Origin: JBQCHF01 sp051954955
GTDB lineage: Bacteria > Actinomycetota > Actinomycetes > Motilibacterales > Motilibacteraceae
DNA length: 64,000 bases
Reading direction: 5' to 3'
NCBI GenBank assembly: GCA_051954955.1
Contig: JBQCHF010000192.1
Span: forward strand, 1 to 64,000
A program made the translations under genes and the position numbers. Of this stretch, positions 42,533 to 50,109 are shown in pieces. How positions within the stretch are numbered: position 1 is the first letter of the stretch; every line of letters starts with the position of its first letter. The notes under the pieces are model-generated. The model made no database searches and was not told the DNA's origin. It was given only the letters and a program-made list of their open reading frames with translations.

Positions 42533-43422
42533 AGGTCGAACCCTCCCTCGCGCAGGTCCGTGCGCAGCTGCTCGCGCTGGGCGTCGGTGGCGGCCACCAG
42601 GGGCAGCCGCAGCGACCCGCCGCCGGCGCGACCGAGCAGGTCCAGCGCCGCCTTCACCATGATCGCTCCCTGGGTGCGGGTCATGACGCCGGTGGTCACC
42701 GGCACCAGCCCGTCGTTGATCTCGCGGGCCTTCTCGACCTCGCCGGACAGGTAGGCCTCCACCATCGCCCGCAGCCGGTCGGCCACCAGGTGGCCGGTCA
42801 CGCTGACGAACCCGGCCGCGCCGACGGCGAGCAGCGGCAGGTTGAGGGCGTCGTCGCCGGAGTAGTACACGAGGTCGCTGCCGTGCAGCACCTGCTGGGC
42901 GGCGAACAGGTCGCCCTTGGCGTCCTTGTTGGCGACGATCCGCGGGTGCTCGGCCAGGCGCAGCAGGGTCTCGGTGGCGATCGGCACGCCGGAGCGGCCC
43001 GGGATGTCGTAGAGCATCACCGGCAGGCCGGTGGCGTCGGCGACCGCGGTGAAGTGAGCGCGCAGCCCCTCCTGCGGGGGCTTGTTGTAGTAGGGCGTGA
43101 CGACCAGCAGGGCGTGCGCGCCGGCCGCCTCCGCGGCGCGCGCCAGCTCGATGGTGTGCTCGGTGTCGTTGGTGCCCACGCCGGCCACCACGGTGGCGCG
43201 CCCGCCCACGGCCTCCAGGACGGCCCGCAGCAGGGCCTCCTTCTCCGCATCGCTCGTGGTGGGCGACTCGCCGGTGGTGCCGCTGATGACCAGGCCGTCG
43301 TTGCCGAGGTCGACCAGGTCCGAGGCCAGCCGCGCCGCGCCGTCGACGTCGAGGGCACCGTCGGGGGTGAACGGGGTGACCATGGCGGTGAGGACCCGCC
43401 CGAACGGGGCGCTGGCTGGCAT
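42529..43422 (-). CDS. dapA: 4-hydroxy-tetrahydrodipicolinate synthase
   Basis: Condenses pyruvate with aspartate semialdehyde, first step of the DAP/lysine branch. The 297-residue TIM barrel has FGRVLTAMVTPFTPDGALD, the GTTGESPT motif, the catalytic Tyr region (LLVVTPYYNKPPQEGL), YDIPGRSGVPI and the Schiff-base Lys in IVANKDAKGDLF. Start ATG MPASAPFG. Followed by rnj with a GTGA overlap. thyX lies 258 nt upstream on the same strand, behind a hairpin. Confidence 0.95.
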   Translation of the reverse strand: MPASAPFGRVLTAMVTPFTPDGALDVDGAARLASDLVDLGNDGLVISGTTGESPTTSDAEKEALLRAVLEAVGGRATVVAGVGTNDTEHTIELARAAEAAGAHALLVVTPYYNKPPQEGLRAHFTAVADATGLPVMLYDIPGRSGVPIATETLLRLAEHPRIVANKDAKGDLFAAQQVLHGSDLVYYSGDDALNLPLLAVGAAGFVSVTGHLVADRLRAMVEAYLSGEVEKAREINDGLVPVTTGVMTRTQGAIMVKAALDLLGRAGGGSLRLPLVAATDAQREQLRTDLREGGFDL

Positions 43423-43536
43423 GCGCTCACGCTACCGGTCCGCCCCCGGTGCCGGTCGACGTGGCTCTCGCACGCCGGCACGCCGGCCCTCGCGCTGCCC
43501 GCAGCACGGCCGCGGCCCCGGGCACGGACATGAGTA

Positions 43537-43579
43537 GACCCCGTCGCTGACCGCTCGGGGGTTCGGCAGCGACGGGGTC
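43537..43579 (-). terminator. 13-bp hairpin between thyX and dapA
   Basis: GACCCCGTCGCTG (43537-43549) pairs perfectly with 43567-43579 around a 17-nt loop. It lies about 100 nt after the thyX stop and 115 nt before the dapA start, so it likely ends thyX transcription or acts in the dapA leader. Confidence 0.6.
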
Positions 43580-43680
43580 CGTCCCCTCATCGCGCCCCGG
43601 CCCGGGAGCGTTACACCGCCGATCCCCGCACGGCCGTGATCACCCGGACAGCCCAGCCTGCCGCCGCGCACGCAGCAAAG

Positions 43681-44466
43681 CTACGGCGCGACCCGCCCCT
43701 GCGCCTCGAAGGCGGCGTGGGTGAGCGGCATGAGCCGCGCCCACTCGGCCTCCATCTGCTCGGCGACCATCTCGATCTCGCGCTGCGGGAAGCTCGGGAA
43801 CCGGCTGTCCTCGCGCTTGGTGCGCAGCGACAGGAAGTTCATCAGCGAGCGGGCGTTCATGGTCACGTACATGGAGGAGTAGATGGTGACCGGCAGGACG
43901 ACCCGGGCCACCTCCCGCGCCACCCCGGCGGCGAGCATCCGCTGGTAGGCCGCGTAGGCCTGGGTGCAGCTGCTGCGCACCTCGGCACCCACCAGCGCAT
44001 GCTGCTCGGGCGTGCCGTCGACGAACTCGTAGGCGCCGGGCTTGCCCTGCTGCACGAGCTTGCGCTCGGGCCCGGGCACGTAGAACACCGGCCGCAGCTC
44101 GCGGTAGCGCCCGCTCTCCTCGTTGTAGGAGGCGATCCGGTGCCGCATGAACTCGCGGAAGACGAAGATCGGCGCCTGGACGTAGAACGTCAGGGAGTTG
44201 TGCTCGAAAGGACTTCCGTGCCGGTCTCTCATCAGGTAGTTGATGAGGCCCTTGGACCGGGAGGCGTCGGCCTCGAGGTCGTCCAGCGACTGCTCGCCCT
44301 TGGTGGACACCCGAGCGGCGAAGAGCACGTCCTCGTCGCGGGCGCTGGCGCGCACCAGCTCCACGGAGACGTCGCTGCGGAAGGTGGGCTCCGTCGGATC
44401 GGGGCTGGACGGCGGCTCGGCGCTGGGCGACGGGGCGGTGTTGTCGGCGCTCTGGCTCGCGGTCAC
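43681..44466 (-). CDS. thyX: flavin-dependent thymidylate synthase
   Basis: Makes dTMP from dUMP using FAD and methylene-tetrahydrofolate. The ThyX signature RHRxxSxNxxSxRY is complete in FMRHRIASYNEESGRYREL, with SPFEHNSLTFYVQAPIFVFREF before and MNARSLMNFLSLRT after. The 261-residue product has a polar N-terminal extension of about 30 residues before SVELVRASARDED; start chosen at a GTG giving VTASQSADN. No thyA is in the window. Gene order thyX-dapA-rnj is standard in actinobacteria. Confidence 0.95.
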   Translation of the reverse strand: MTASQSADNTAPSPSAEPPSSPDPTEPTFRSDVSVELVRASARDEDVLFAARVSTKGEQSLDDLEADASRSKGLINYLMRDRHGSPFEHNSLTFYVQAPIFVFREFMRHRIASYNEESGRYRELRPVFYVPGPERKLVQQGKPGAYEFVDGTPEQHALVGAEVRSSCTQAYAAYQRMLAAGVAREVARVVLPVTIYSSMYVTMNARSLMNFLSLRTKREDSRFPSFPQREIEMVAEQMEAEWARLMPLTHAAFEAQGRVAP

Positions 44467-44664
44467 GGCGGCGAGCCTAGCCAAGCGGGCCACAGCGTCT
44501 CGGCAGGACCGGGGACGGTCGGCGGGTACCCGGCGGCGCTCGACGCGCGGCATCCCATTCGTCACCCTGATGCCGGCTCGCACCCCTTGTGTGGTGCAAT
44601 GGCCCCTGAAGTGCCCGGTCCAGCAGCGCGGCCGCCTCCGTCCCGCCTGCCCTGGAGCGGCTAC

Positions 44665-45090
44665 GTGGAGCTCGACGTGCGCACCACCGTCACCGCGACG
44701 GTCGCGCGGGTCATCGTGCGCGGCGAGGTCGACCTCGAGACCGGTCCCCCGCTGCGCGACCACCTGGCCGCCACCCTGCTGCGCGCCCCGGAGCTGGTGC
44801 TGGACCTGCGCGGGGTGACGTTCATCGACTCCACCGGGCTGCAGGCGCTGGTAGCCACCCGGCGCCGCGCCAACCTCACCGGCGAGCGGTTCCGGCTGCT
44901 GGTGGCTCCCGGGGGCCCGGTCGCGCGCATCCTGCACTTGACCGGTCTGGACGGGGCGTTCGAGGTGGACGAGCTCGCCGACGAGCCCTCGCCCGCGCTG
45001 CCGGACGGGGCCAATGAGGTGCCGGTGGAGCTCGGCCTGGAGGGCAAGACGCCCGGGCACCGGTCCACGGGCAACGGGCGGCCGGCCTGA
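44665..45090 (+). CDS. STAS-domain anti-sigma factor antagonist
   Basis: A 141-residue SpoIIAA-like protein: VELDVRTTVTATVARVIVRG, GEVDLETGPPLRDHLAATLL, then the phosphorylatable Ser in LRGVTFIDSTGLQALVATRRR and a C-terminal helix HLTGLDGAFEVDELADE. In partner-switching systems such proteins bind an anti-sigma kinase until phosphorylated. GTG start chosen with GGAG 7 nt upstream; an ATG at 44599 would add 22 Pro-rich residues. No anti-sigma factor or sigma gene is near, so the partner is elsewhere. Divergent from thyX. Confidence 0.85.
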   Translation: MELDVRTTVTATVARVIVRGEVDLETGPPLRDHLAATLLRAPELVLDLRGVTFIDSTGLQALVATRRRANLTGERFRLLVAPGGPVARILHLTGLDGAFEVDELADEPSPALPDGANEVPVELGLEGKTPGHRSTGNGRPA

Positions 45091-45108
45091 CGGGCTTCCG
45101 TCCGCTCC

Positions 45109-45519
45109 TCAGCCCCGGTCGAGCTTCAGGTTGAGCTGCCAGGAGACGCCGAACCGGTCGTTCACCCAGCCGAACCGGGGGCTGAAGCCGTAGTCCCCCA
45201 GCGGCATGAGCTCACCCCCGCCCTGGCCGAGGGCCGCGAACAGCCGGTCGATCTCCTCGGTGGACCCGGTCTCGACCCAGACCGACAGCGACGGGGTGAA
45301 CGAGAAGCCGTGCGTGACGAAGCTGTCGCTGGCCAGGAACTGCTGGCCGGCCAGCGCGAAGCGCGCCAGCTGGATCGTCCCCTCCGGCCCCGGCCCCTCC
45401 GGCCCGTAGCGGGTCACGTCGAGGACCTGCCCGTCCTCGAAGAGCGAGGTGTAGAAGGAGATCGCCTCCTCGGCGACCCCTCCCTGGAACATCAGGAACG
45501 GCGTGGCCTGGGTGGGCAT
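45109..45519 (-). CDS. PhnB/3-demethylubiquinone-methyltransferase-like VOC protein
   Basis: A 136-residue protein, MPTQATPFLMFQGGVAEEAI, with SFYTSLFEDGQVLDVTRYG, the middle QFLASDSFVTHGFSFTPSLSVWVE and GWVNDRFGVSWQLNL at the end, the typical PhnB-like VOC layout (Pfam 3-dmu-9_3-mt). Despite the Pfam name, no ubiquinone role should be inferred. Convergent with the STAS gene (18 nt apart) and divergent from the first GNAT gene. Confidence 0.85.
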   Translation of the reverse strand: MPTQATPFLMFQGGVAEEAISFYTSLFEDGQVLDVTRYGPEGPGPEGTIQLARFALAGQQFLASDSFVTHGFSFTPSLSVWVETGSTEEIDRLFAALGQGGGELMPLGDYGFSPRFGWVNDRFGVSWQLNLKLDRG

Positions 45520-45576
45520 GGTCGGAACGCTAGCCGCGTCCGCGCCGAGGGGCGGTCGGGCTGGCACGATCGCGCC

Positions 45577-46125
45577 ATGGAGACGGGGGACGTGCAGCCG
45601 CTGCTGGTCCGCCCCGCGGCCGGGGTGGAGGACTTCCTCGCGGTGCAGCGGGTCCGGGCCCGTTCGTGGCAGGCGGCCTACGCCGGGCTGGTGCCGCAGC
45701 AGGTGCTCGACGCGATGGGCGACGAGACCGGGCACCGCGAGCGGGCCGAGCGGATGGCGGTCAACGTCCGCACGCGCACCTATCTCGCGCTGGGGGGCGA
45801 GACCGTGCTGGGCTTCGTCAGCGTCGGCCCGGAGCGGCAGGAGGGCGCGCCCGCCGACGTCGGGGAGGTCTACGCCGTCTACGCCGACCCGACCGCCTGG
45901 GGCACCGGCGTCGGCCGGGCTCTGATGACGGCGGGGCTGGACGACCTGGCCGGGCACGGCTGCCGGCAGGCGTGGCTGTGGGTGCTCGAGGGCAACGAGC
46001 GGGCCATCGCCTTCTACCGCCGCGCGGGGTTCGCCCCCACCGGCGACCGCATCCTGTCCTCGGTGCTGTCCGCCACCGGCGTGGGCCTGCCCGAGCTGCG
46101 CTTCGGCCGGCCGCTGCCGGCCTGA
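45577..46125 (+). CDS. GNAT-family N-acetyltransferase
   Basis: A 182-residue GNAT protein: LLVRPAAGVEDFLAVQRVRARSWQAAYAGL (N-terminal strand and helix with the SWQAAYAGLVP signature common in this subgroup), FVSVGPER, the acetyl-CoA site VYADPTAWGTGVGRALM (Q/RxxGxG/A) and WVLEGNERAIAFYRRAGF. Substrate unknown. Followed after 62 nt by a second, related GNAT gene, so the pair may be an old duplication. Confidence 0.87.
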   Translation: METGDVQPLLVRPAAGVEDFLAVQRVRARSWQAAYAGLVPQQVLDAMGDETGHRERAERMAVNVRTRTYLALGGETVLGFVSVGPERQEGAPADVGEVYAVYADPTAWGTGVGRALMTAGLDDLAGHGCRQAWLWVLEGNERAIAFYRRAGFAPTGDRILSSVLSATGVGLPELRFGRPLPA

Positions 46126-46143
46126 CCGGCCGCACTCCGCCTA

Positions 46144-46173
46144 GCGCTCGGCAGCGCTCGGCAGCGCTCGGCT
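46144..46173. repeat. three tandem decamers (GCGCTCGGCA)
   Basis: GCGCTCGGCA, GCGCTCGGCA, GCGCTCGGCT between the two GNAT genes, each joined through an AGCGCT palindrome. Same period and core as the array at 18011-18050. Confidence 0.78.
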
Positions 46174-46187
46174 GGGAGGATGGGACC

Positions 46188-46751
46188 GTGAGTTCCTCCC
46201 CCACCGCCGACGTCAGCGTCCGTCCCGCGCGCGCGGCAGACGCGCCAGCTCTCGGTGCCGTGCAGGCCGCCGTCTGGCAGCGCGCCTATGCGGACGTGCT
46301 GCCCGCCGACGTGCTCGACTCGCTCGACGCCGACGCCCTGGCCGAGCCCTGGAGGCAGGCGGTGGTGGCGCCGCCCTCCCCCCGGCACCGGGTGCTGGTG
46401 GCCCTGGCCGGGGCCGAGGTCGTCGGCTTCGCCGCCGTCGCACCGAGCGAGGACGACGACGTCGAGCCGATGGTCGACGCCGAGCTGCTCACGCTGCTGG
46501 TGGCACCCGACGCGGCGGGTGCCGGGCACGGCTCCCGGCTGCTGCAGGCCGCAGCGGACGTCCTGGCCGGCGACGGGTTCCGGCACGCGCACGCCTGGCT
46601 CGGCCCGGGCGACGCCCCGCTGCGCGCGTTCCTGGAGGGTGCCGGCTGGGCCGCCGACGGCAGCACCCGCGCGCTCGACCTCACCGGCGACGGCAGCACC
46701 GTGGTCGAGCAGGAGCGGCTGCACACCCGGCTCGTGGACGCGGACGCGTGA
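46188..46751 (+). CDS. GNAT-family N-acetyltransferase
   Basis: A 187-residue GNAT protein: VSVRPARAADAPALGAVQAAVWQRAYADVLP, VGFAAVAPSED, then LLTLLVAPDAAGAGHGSRLLQAAADVL (acetyl-CoA loop with AGAGHGS) and AHAWLGPGDAPLRAFLEGAGWAADG. It shares the WQRAYADVLP element with the preceding gene. GTG start with GGGAGGA 8 nt upstream. GTGA overlap with the DUF2461 gene suggests co-translation. Confidence 0.86.
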   Translation: MSSSPTADVSVRPARAADAPALGAVQAAVWQRAYADVLPADVLDSLDADALAEPWRQAVVAPPSPRHRVLVALAGAEVVGFAAVAPSEDDDVEPMVDAELLTLLVAPDAAGAGHGSRLLQAAADVLAGDGFRHAHAWLGPGDAPLRAFLEGAGWAADGSTRALDLTGDGSTVVEQERLHTRLVDADA

Positions 46752-47401
46752 GCGGGCTCGGCTTCCCCGACGCCGCGCTGGACTTCTACGAGGGCCTCGA
46801 GGCCGACTGCAGCCGGGCCTACTGGGAGGCGAACAAGCCGGTCTACCAGCAGGCGGTCCGCGAGCCGATGCTGGCGCTGCTGGCGGAGCTGGAGGACGAG
46901 TTCGGCCCGGCCAAGGTGTTCCGCCCGCACCGCGACGTGCGCTTCAGCAAGGACAAGACGCCGTACAAGACCCACCAGGGCGCGGTGGTGCAGCTGGGCG
47001 ACGCGGTGGGGCTCTACGTGCAGGTCTCGGCGGCCGGCCTCTACGTCGGCGGCGGCTGGTGGACGGCGCTGCCCGGACAGCTCGCCCGGTTCCGCGAGGT
47101 CGTGGCCGGTCCCGCCGGGGCCACCCTGGAGGCCGCGCTCGCCCCGCTGGCCGCCGGCGGCTTCAGCGTCGGCGGGGACCGCCTGGCCACCCGCCCCCGC
47201 GGCGTCGACCCCGAGCACCCGCGCCTGGACCTGCTGCGCCACCGTTCCCTCACCGTGGGCCGCGACCACGGCGCCCCGCCGTGGCTGGCCACCCCCGAGG
47301 TCGCCGACCGCGTCGCCGCCGACTGGTGCGCCGTGCTCCCCGTCGTGCGCTGGCTCGCGGATGCCGCGGGCCCGGCGGACACCCCCACCTCCAGAGCGTG
47401 A
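46748..47401 (+). CDS. DUF2461 family protein
   Basis: A 217-residue protein with the DUF2461 pattern: FPDAALDFYEGLEADCSRAYWEANKPVYQ, the GPAKVFRPHRDVRFSKDKTPYKTHQG motif and LYVQVSAAGLYVGGGWW, followed by the paired Arg/His region. Function unknown. The GTG overlaps the GNAT stop. Its own TGA stop (47399-47401) lies inside the first GTGATCATGCAAT box of a palindromic element, so the repeat forms the end of the gene. Confidence 0.88.
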   Translation: MSGLGFPDAALDFYEGLEADCSRAYWEANKPVYQQAVREPMLALLAELEDEFGPAKVFRPHRDVRFSKDKTPYKTHQGAVVQLGDAVGLYVQVSAAGLYVGGGWWTALPGQLARFREVVAGPAGATLEAALAPLAAGGFSVGGDRLATRPRGVDPEHPRLDLLRHRSLTVGRDHGAPPWLATPEVADRVAADWCAVLPVVRWLADAAGPADTPTSRA

Positions 47402-47492
47402 TCATGCAATCCACGTGATCATGCGCCTGCACGACCCTGAAGGCCGCTCACAAGATCGAACATGCATGGTCACGGCGTTTGCATGATCACGC
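47396..47492. repeat. 97-bp palindromic element, diverged copy
   Basis: Boxes GTGATCATGCAAT (47398-47410), GTGATCATGC (47415-47424), inverted GCATGGTCAC (47464-47473) and TTTGCATGATCAC (47478-47490), with 17-bp spacing within each arm and GATCGAAC at 47454-47461. Same overall length and box order as 28268-28364, but the left inner part is degenerate. The stop codons of both convergent genes (47399-47401 and 47487-47489) lie in the outer boxes. Confidence 0.83.
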
Positions 47493-47948
47493 AGAGGGGG
47501 TGGGGGTGGCTCCTCGGTCGTGCAGGGCGATCGCGCGCCGCATGGCCCGGCGCCCGCGCGGGGTGTCGCCGGCGTCGCCGTAGGCGACGGCGAGGCGGTA
47601 CCAGGCGCGCCAGTCGTCGGGGGCGGCCTCGACCTGGGCGCGGTAGCGGGCGAAGACGGCGTCGGCTGCCTCGCGGTCGGGGCGGCCGCTGGGCTTGGTC
47701 ACGCGCTCGTCGGCGGGCAGGCCGACCTCGGCCTCGAGCTCGCGGGCCTGCCGCTCGGCGGCCTGGCCGAAGCGCATCTCCTTCCAGACCACCCACAGCC
47801 CGATGAGCGGCAGGATCAGCACCCCGACGCCGAGGCCGACCAGCACCGGCTTGCCGCTGGTGAGCAGCACCCAGCCGCGGTCGGCGACCACGACGAGGTA
47901 GACGCCGAGGGCCAGCACCAGCAGGACGGCGACCCGACGCGCCTTCAC
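47487..47948 (-). CDS. membrane protein with TPR-like C-terminus
   Basis: A 153-residue protein: two N-terminal membrane helices (VAVLLVLALGVYLVVVADRG; VLVGLGVGVLILPLIGLWVV), then a charged region and a TPR-like helical pair (ADAVFARYRAQVEAAPDDWRAWYRLAVAYGDAGDTPRGRRAMRRAI). This fits small actinobacterial membrane proteins found beside dapB, of unknown function. GTG start 16 nt after dapB. Its stop codon lies in the outer right box of the palindromic element. Confidence 0.75.
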   Translation of the reverse strand: MKARRVAVLLVLALGVYLVVVADRGWVLLTSGKPVLVGLGVGVLILPLIGLWVVWKEMRFGQAAERQARELEAEVGLPADERVTKPSGRPDREAADAVFARYRAQVEAAPDDWRAWYRLAVAYGDAGDTPRGRRAMRRAIALHDRGATPTPSA

Positions 47949-47964
47949 CGCGAGGTCAGCTCCC

Positions 47965-48711
47965 CTACAGCCCGAGGTAGTGCTCGAGCCCGACCGTGAG
48001 ACCGGGCCGCGAGCCGACGGTGCGCACGCCGAGCAGCACGCCGGGCATGAACGACACCCGGTCCAACGAGTCGTGCCGGATGGTGAGGGTCTCCCCCGGG
48101 TTGCCCAGCAGCACCTCCTGGTGCGCCACCAGCCCGCGCAGCCGCACCGAGTGCACCGCGACGCCGTCGACGTCGGCCCCGCGCGCGCCGTCGAACTCGT
48201 CGCTGGTGGCGTCCGGCACCGGCCCCAGACCCCCCTCCCGACGGGCGGCGGCCACCAGCTCGGCGGTGCGTCGGGCGGTGCCGCTGGGGGCGTCGGCCTT
48301 GTCCGGGTGGTGCAGCTCGACCACCTCGACCGACTCGAAGAACCGGGCCGCCTGTGCGGCGAACCGCATCATCAGCACCGCGCCCATCGCGAAGTTGGGC
48401 GCCACCAGCACACCGACACCCGGCGCATCGGCCAGCCAGCCGCGCACCGTGTCCAGCCGCTCGTCGGTGAAGCCGGTGGTGCCGACGACGGCGTGGATGC
48501 CGGCCCCGATGCACTGCTCGAGGTTGCCCATCACCGCGTCGGGGTGCGTGAGGTCGACGGCCACTTGGGCGCCGGCGTCGACGAGCGCGGCGAACGGGTC
48601 GCCGGCGTCGACCTGCGCGACCAGCTCGAGGTCGTCGGCCGCCTGCACCGCCTGGCAGGCCTGCGAGCCCATCCGCCCGCGCGCCCCCAGGACACCGACC
48701 CGGATGCTCAC
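47965..48711 (-). CDS. dapB: 4-hydroxy-tetrahydrodipicolinate reductase
   Basis: Second step of the DAP/lysine branch. The 248-residue product has the nucleotide-binding start VGVLGARGRMGSQACQAV, VVGTTGFTDERL, APNFAMGAVLMM and the catalytic VVELHHPDKADAPSGTA motif. Of two adjacent GTG codons (48714, 48711) the second has better spacing from GGAGG. It sits 24 nt after the M16 protease gene and before the TPR-like membrane protein, probably one transcript with pnp. Confidence 0.95.
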   Translation of the reverse strand: MSIRVGVLGARGRMGSQACQAVQAADDLELVAQVDAGDPFAALVDAGAQVAVDLTHPDAVMGNLEQCIGAGIHAVVGTTGFTDERLDTVRGWLADAPGVGVLVAPNFAMGAVLMMRFAAQAARFFESVEVVELHHPDKADAPSGTARRTAELVAAARREGGLGPVPDATSDEFDGARGADVDGVAVHSVRLRGLVAHQEVLLGNPGETLTIRHDSLDRVSFMPGVLLGVRTVGSRPGLTVGLEHYLGL

Positions 48712-48735
48712 CACTGCCTCCTACGCCCTGTAGGG

Positions 48736-50109
48736 CTAGGCCACGGCGCGGGCGAACCGCGCCTCGCTCTTGAACGGCCCGACGACCGACAGCGTGGGCG
48801 CCCCGCCGAGCAGATCGCCGGCCACCGCCGCGACGTCGTCGGGCGTGACCGCGTCGATCTTGCCCAGCAGCTCGTCGACGGTGAGCAGGTCGCCGTGCAG
48901 CAGCTCGCCCTTGCCGATGCGGCTCATCCGCGAGCCGGTGTCCTCCAGGCCTAGCACCAGCCCGCCGCGCAGCTGGCCCTTGGCCCGCACGATCTCCTCC
49001 TCCGACAGACCGTCGGAGACGACCCGGCCGAGCTCGTCGCGGCAGATGCCGAGGACCTCGTGCACCTTGGCCGGCTGACACCCGGCGTAGACACCGACCA
49101 GGCCGGTGTCGGCGTAGTGCTGGGCGTAGCTGTAGACCGAGTAGGCCAGGCCGCGCTTCTCGCGCACCTCCTGGAACAGGCGCGAGCTCATGCCGCCGCC
49201 CAGCGCCGCGTTGAGCACGCCCAGCGCCCAGCGTCGCTCGTCCGAGCGCGAGAGGCCCGGCAGGCCCAGCACGACGTTGGCCTGCTCGGTGTCGCGGTGC
49301 ACCAGGCGCACGCCCGGCGTGACCACGAGCGGCCGGTTGCCGCCGCGCGGCTCGGCCGGGGCGGCGGTGCCGTCGAGCATGCCGGCGGCGGTGAACGCCT
49401 TGCGGACCATCCGCACCACGGTGGCGTGGTCGAGGTTGCCGGCCGCTGCGACCACCATCTGCTCGGGCTTGTAGCGCCGGCGGTAGTAGCCGTGCACCGC
49501 GGTGCGGGTGAGCGCCTCGATCGACTCGACGGTGCCCAGGATGGAGCGGCCCAGCGGGGTGTCGCCGTAGAGCGCGAGCTGCAGCTCGTCGTGCACGAGG
49601 TCGCCCGGGTCGTCGTCGCGCATGGCGATCTCCTCGAGCACCACCCCGCGCTCGGAGTCGACGTCCTTGGCGGCCACCACCGAGGAGGTGACCAGGTCGC
49701 ACACGACGTCGACGGCCAGGGGCAGGTCCTCGTCGAGCACCCGGGCGTAGAAGCAGGTGTACTCCTTGCCGGTGAAGGCGTTCATCTCTCCACCGACGGC
49801 GTCGATGGACGCGCTGATCTCCAGCGCGTCCCGCCGCTTCGTGCCCTTGAACAGCACGTGCTCGAGGTAGTGCGAGGCGCCGGCGAGCGAGGGGGCCTCG
49901 TCGCGCGAGCCCACCCCCACCCAGATGCCGAAGGTGACCGAGCGGACCGTGGGCATCGCCTCGGTGACCACCCGCAGACCGCCCGGGAGGACGGTGCGGC
50001 GAACGACGCCGCCGCCTCCGTCCCCCCGGACGAGGGTCCGCGTGGTGCCGGGGCGCTGGGCCCCGGCCCGCAGCGAGCCGGTCGAGCTGGTGCGCACGCG
50101 GCTCGTCAC
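48736..50109 (-). CDS. M16-family zinc metallopeptidase
   Basis: A 457-residue M16 (pitrilysin/MPP-like) protease. The inverted zinc motif HxxEH is in GASHYLEHVLFKGT, with the distal Glu in ERGVVLEEIAMRDDDP; the C-terminal half has GGGMSSRLFQEVREKRGLAYSVYSY with the conserved R/Y pair. About 35 N-terminal residues are non-conserved. GTG start overlaps the pnp stop. The pnp-M16-dapB order is conserved in actinobacteria; the substrate is unknown. Confidence 0.92.
   Translation of the reverse strand: MTSRVRTSSTGSLRAGAQRPGTTRTLVRGDGGGGVVRRTVLPGGLRVVTEAMPTVRSVTFGIWVGVGSRDEAPSLAGASHYLEHVLFKGTKRRDALEISASIDAVGGEMNAFTGKEYTCFYARVLDEDLPLAVDVVCDLVTSSVVAAKDVDSERGVVLEEIAMRDDDPGDLVHDELQLALYGDTPLGRSILGTVESIEALTRTAVHGYYRRRYKPEQMVVAAAGNLDHATVVRMVRKAFTAAGMLDGTAAPAEPRGGNRPLVVTPGVRLVHRDTEQANVVLGLPGLSRSDERRWALGVLNAALGGGMSSRLFQEVREKRGLAYSVYSYAQHYADTGLVGVYAGCQPAKVHEVLGICRDELGRVVSDGLSEEEIVRAKGQLRGGLVLGLEDTGSRMSRIGKGELLHGDLLTVDELLGKIDAVTPDDVAAVAGDLLGGAPTLSVVGPFKSEARFARAVA

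Noticed and set aside
43432..43671. 79-codon minus-strand frame between thyX and dapA
   Set aside because: Spans the thyX/dapA hairpin and has Gly/Arg/Pro composition without motifs or a ribosome site.
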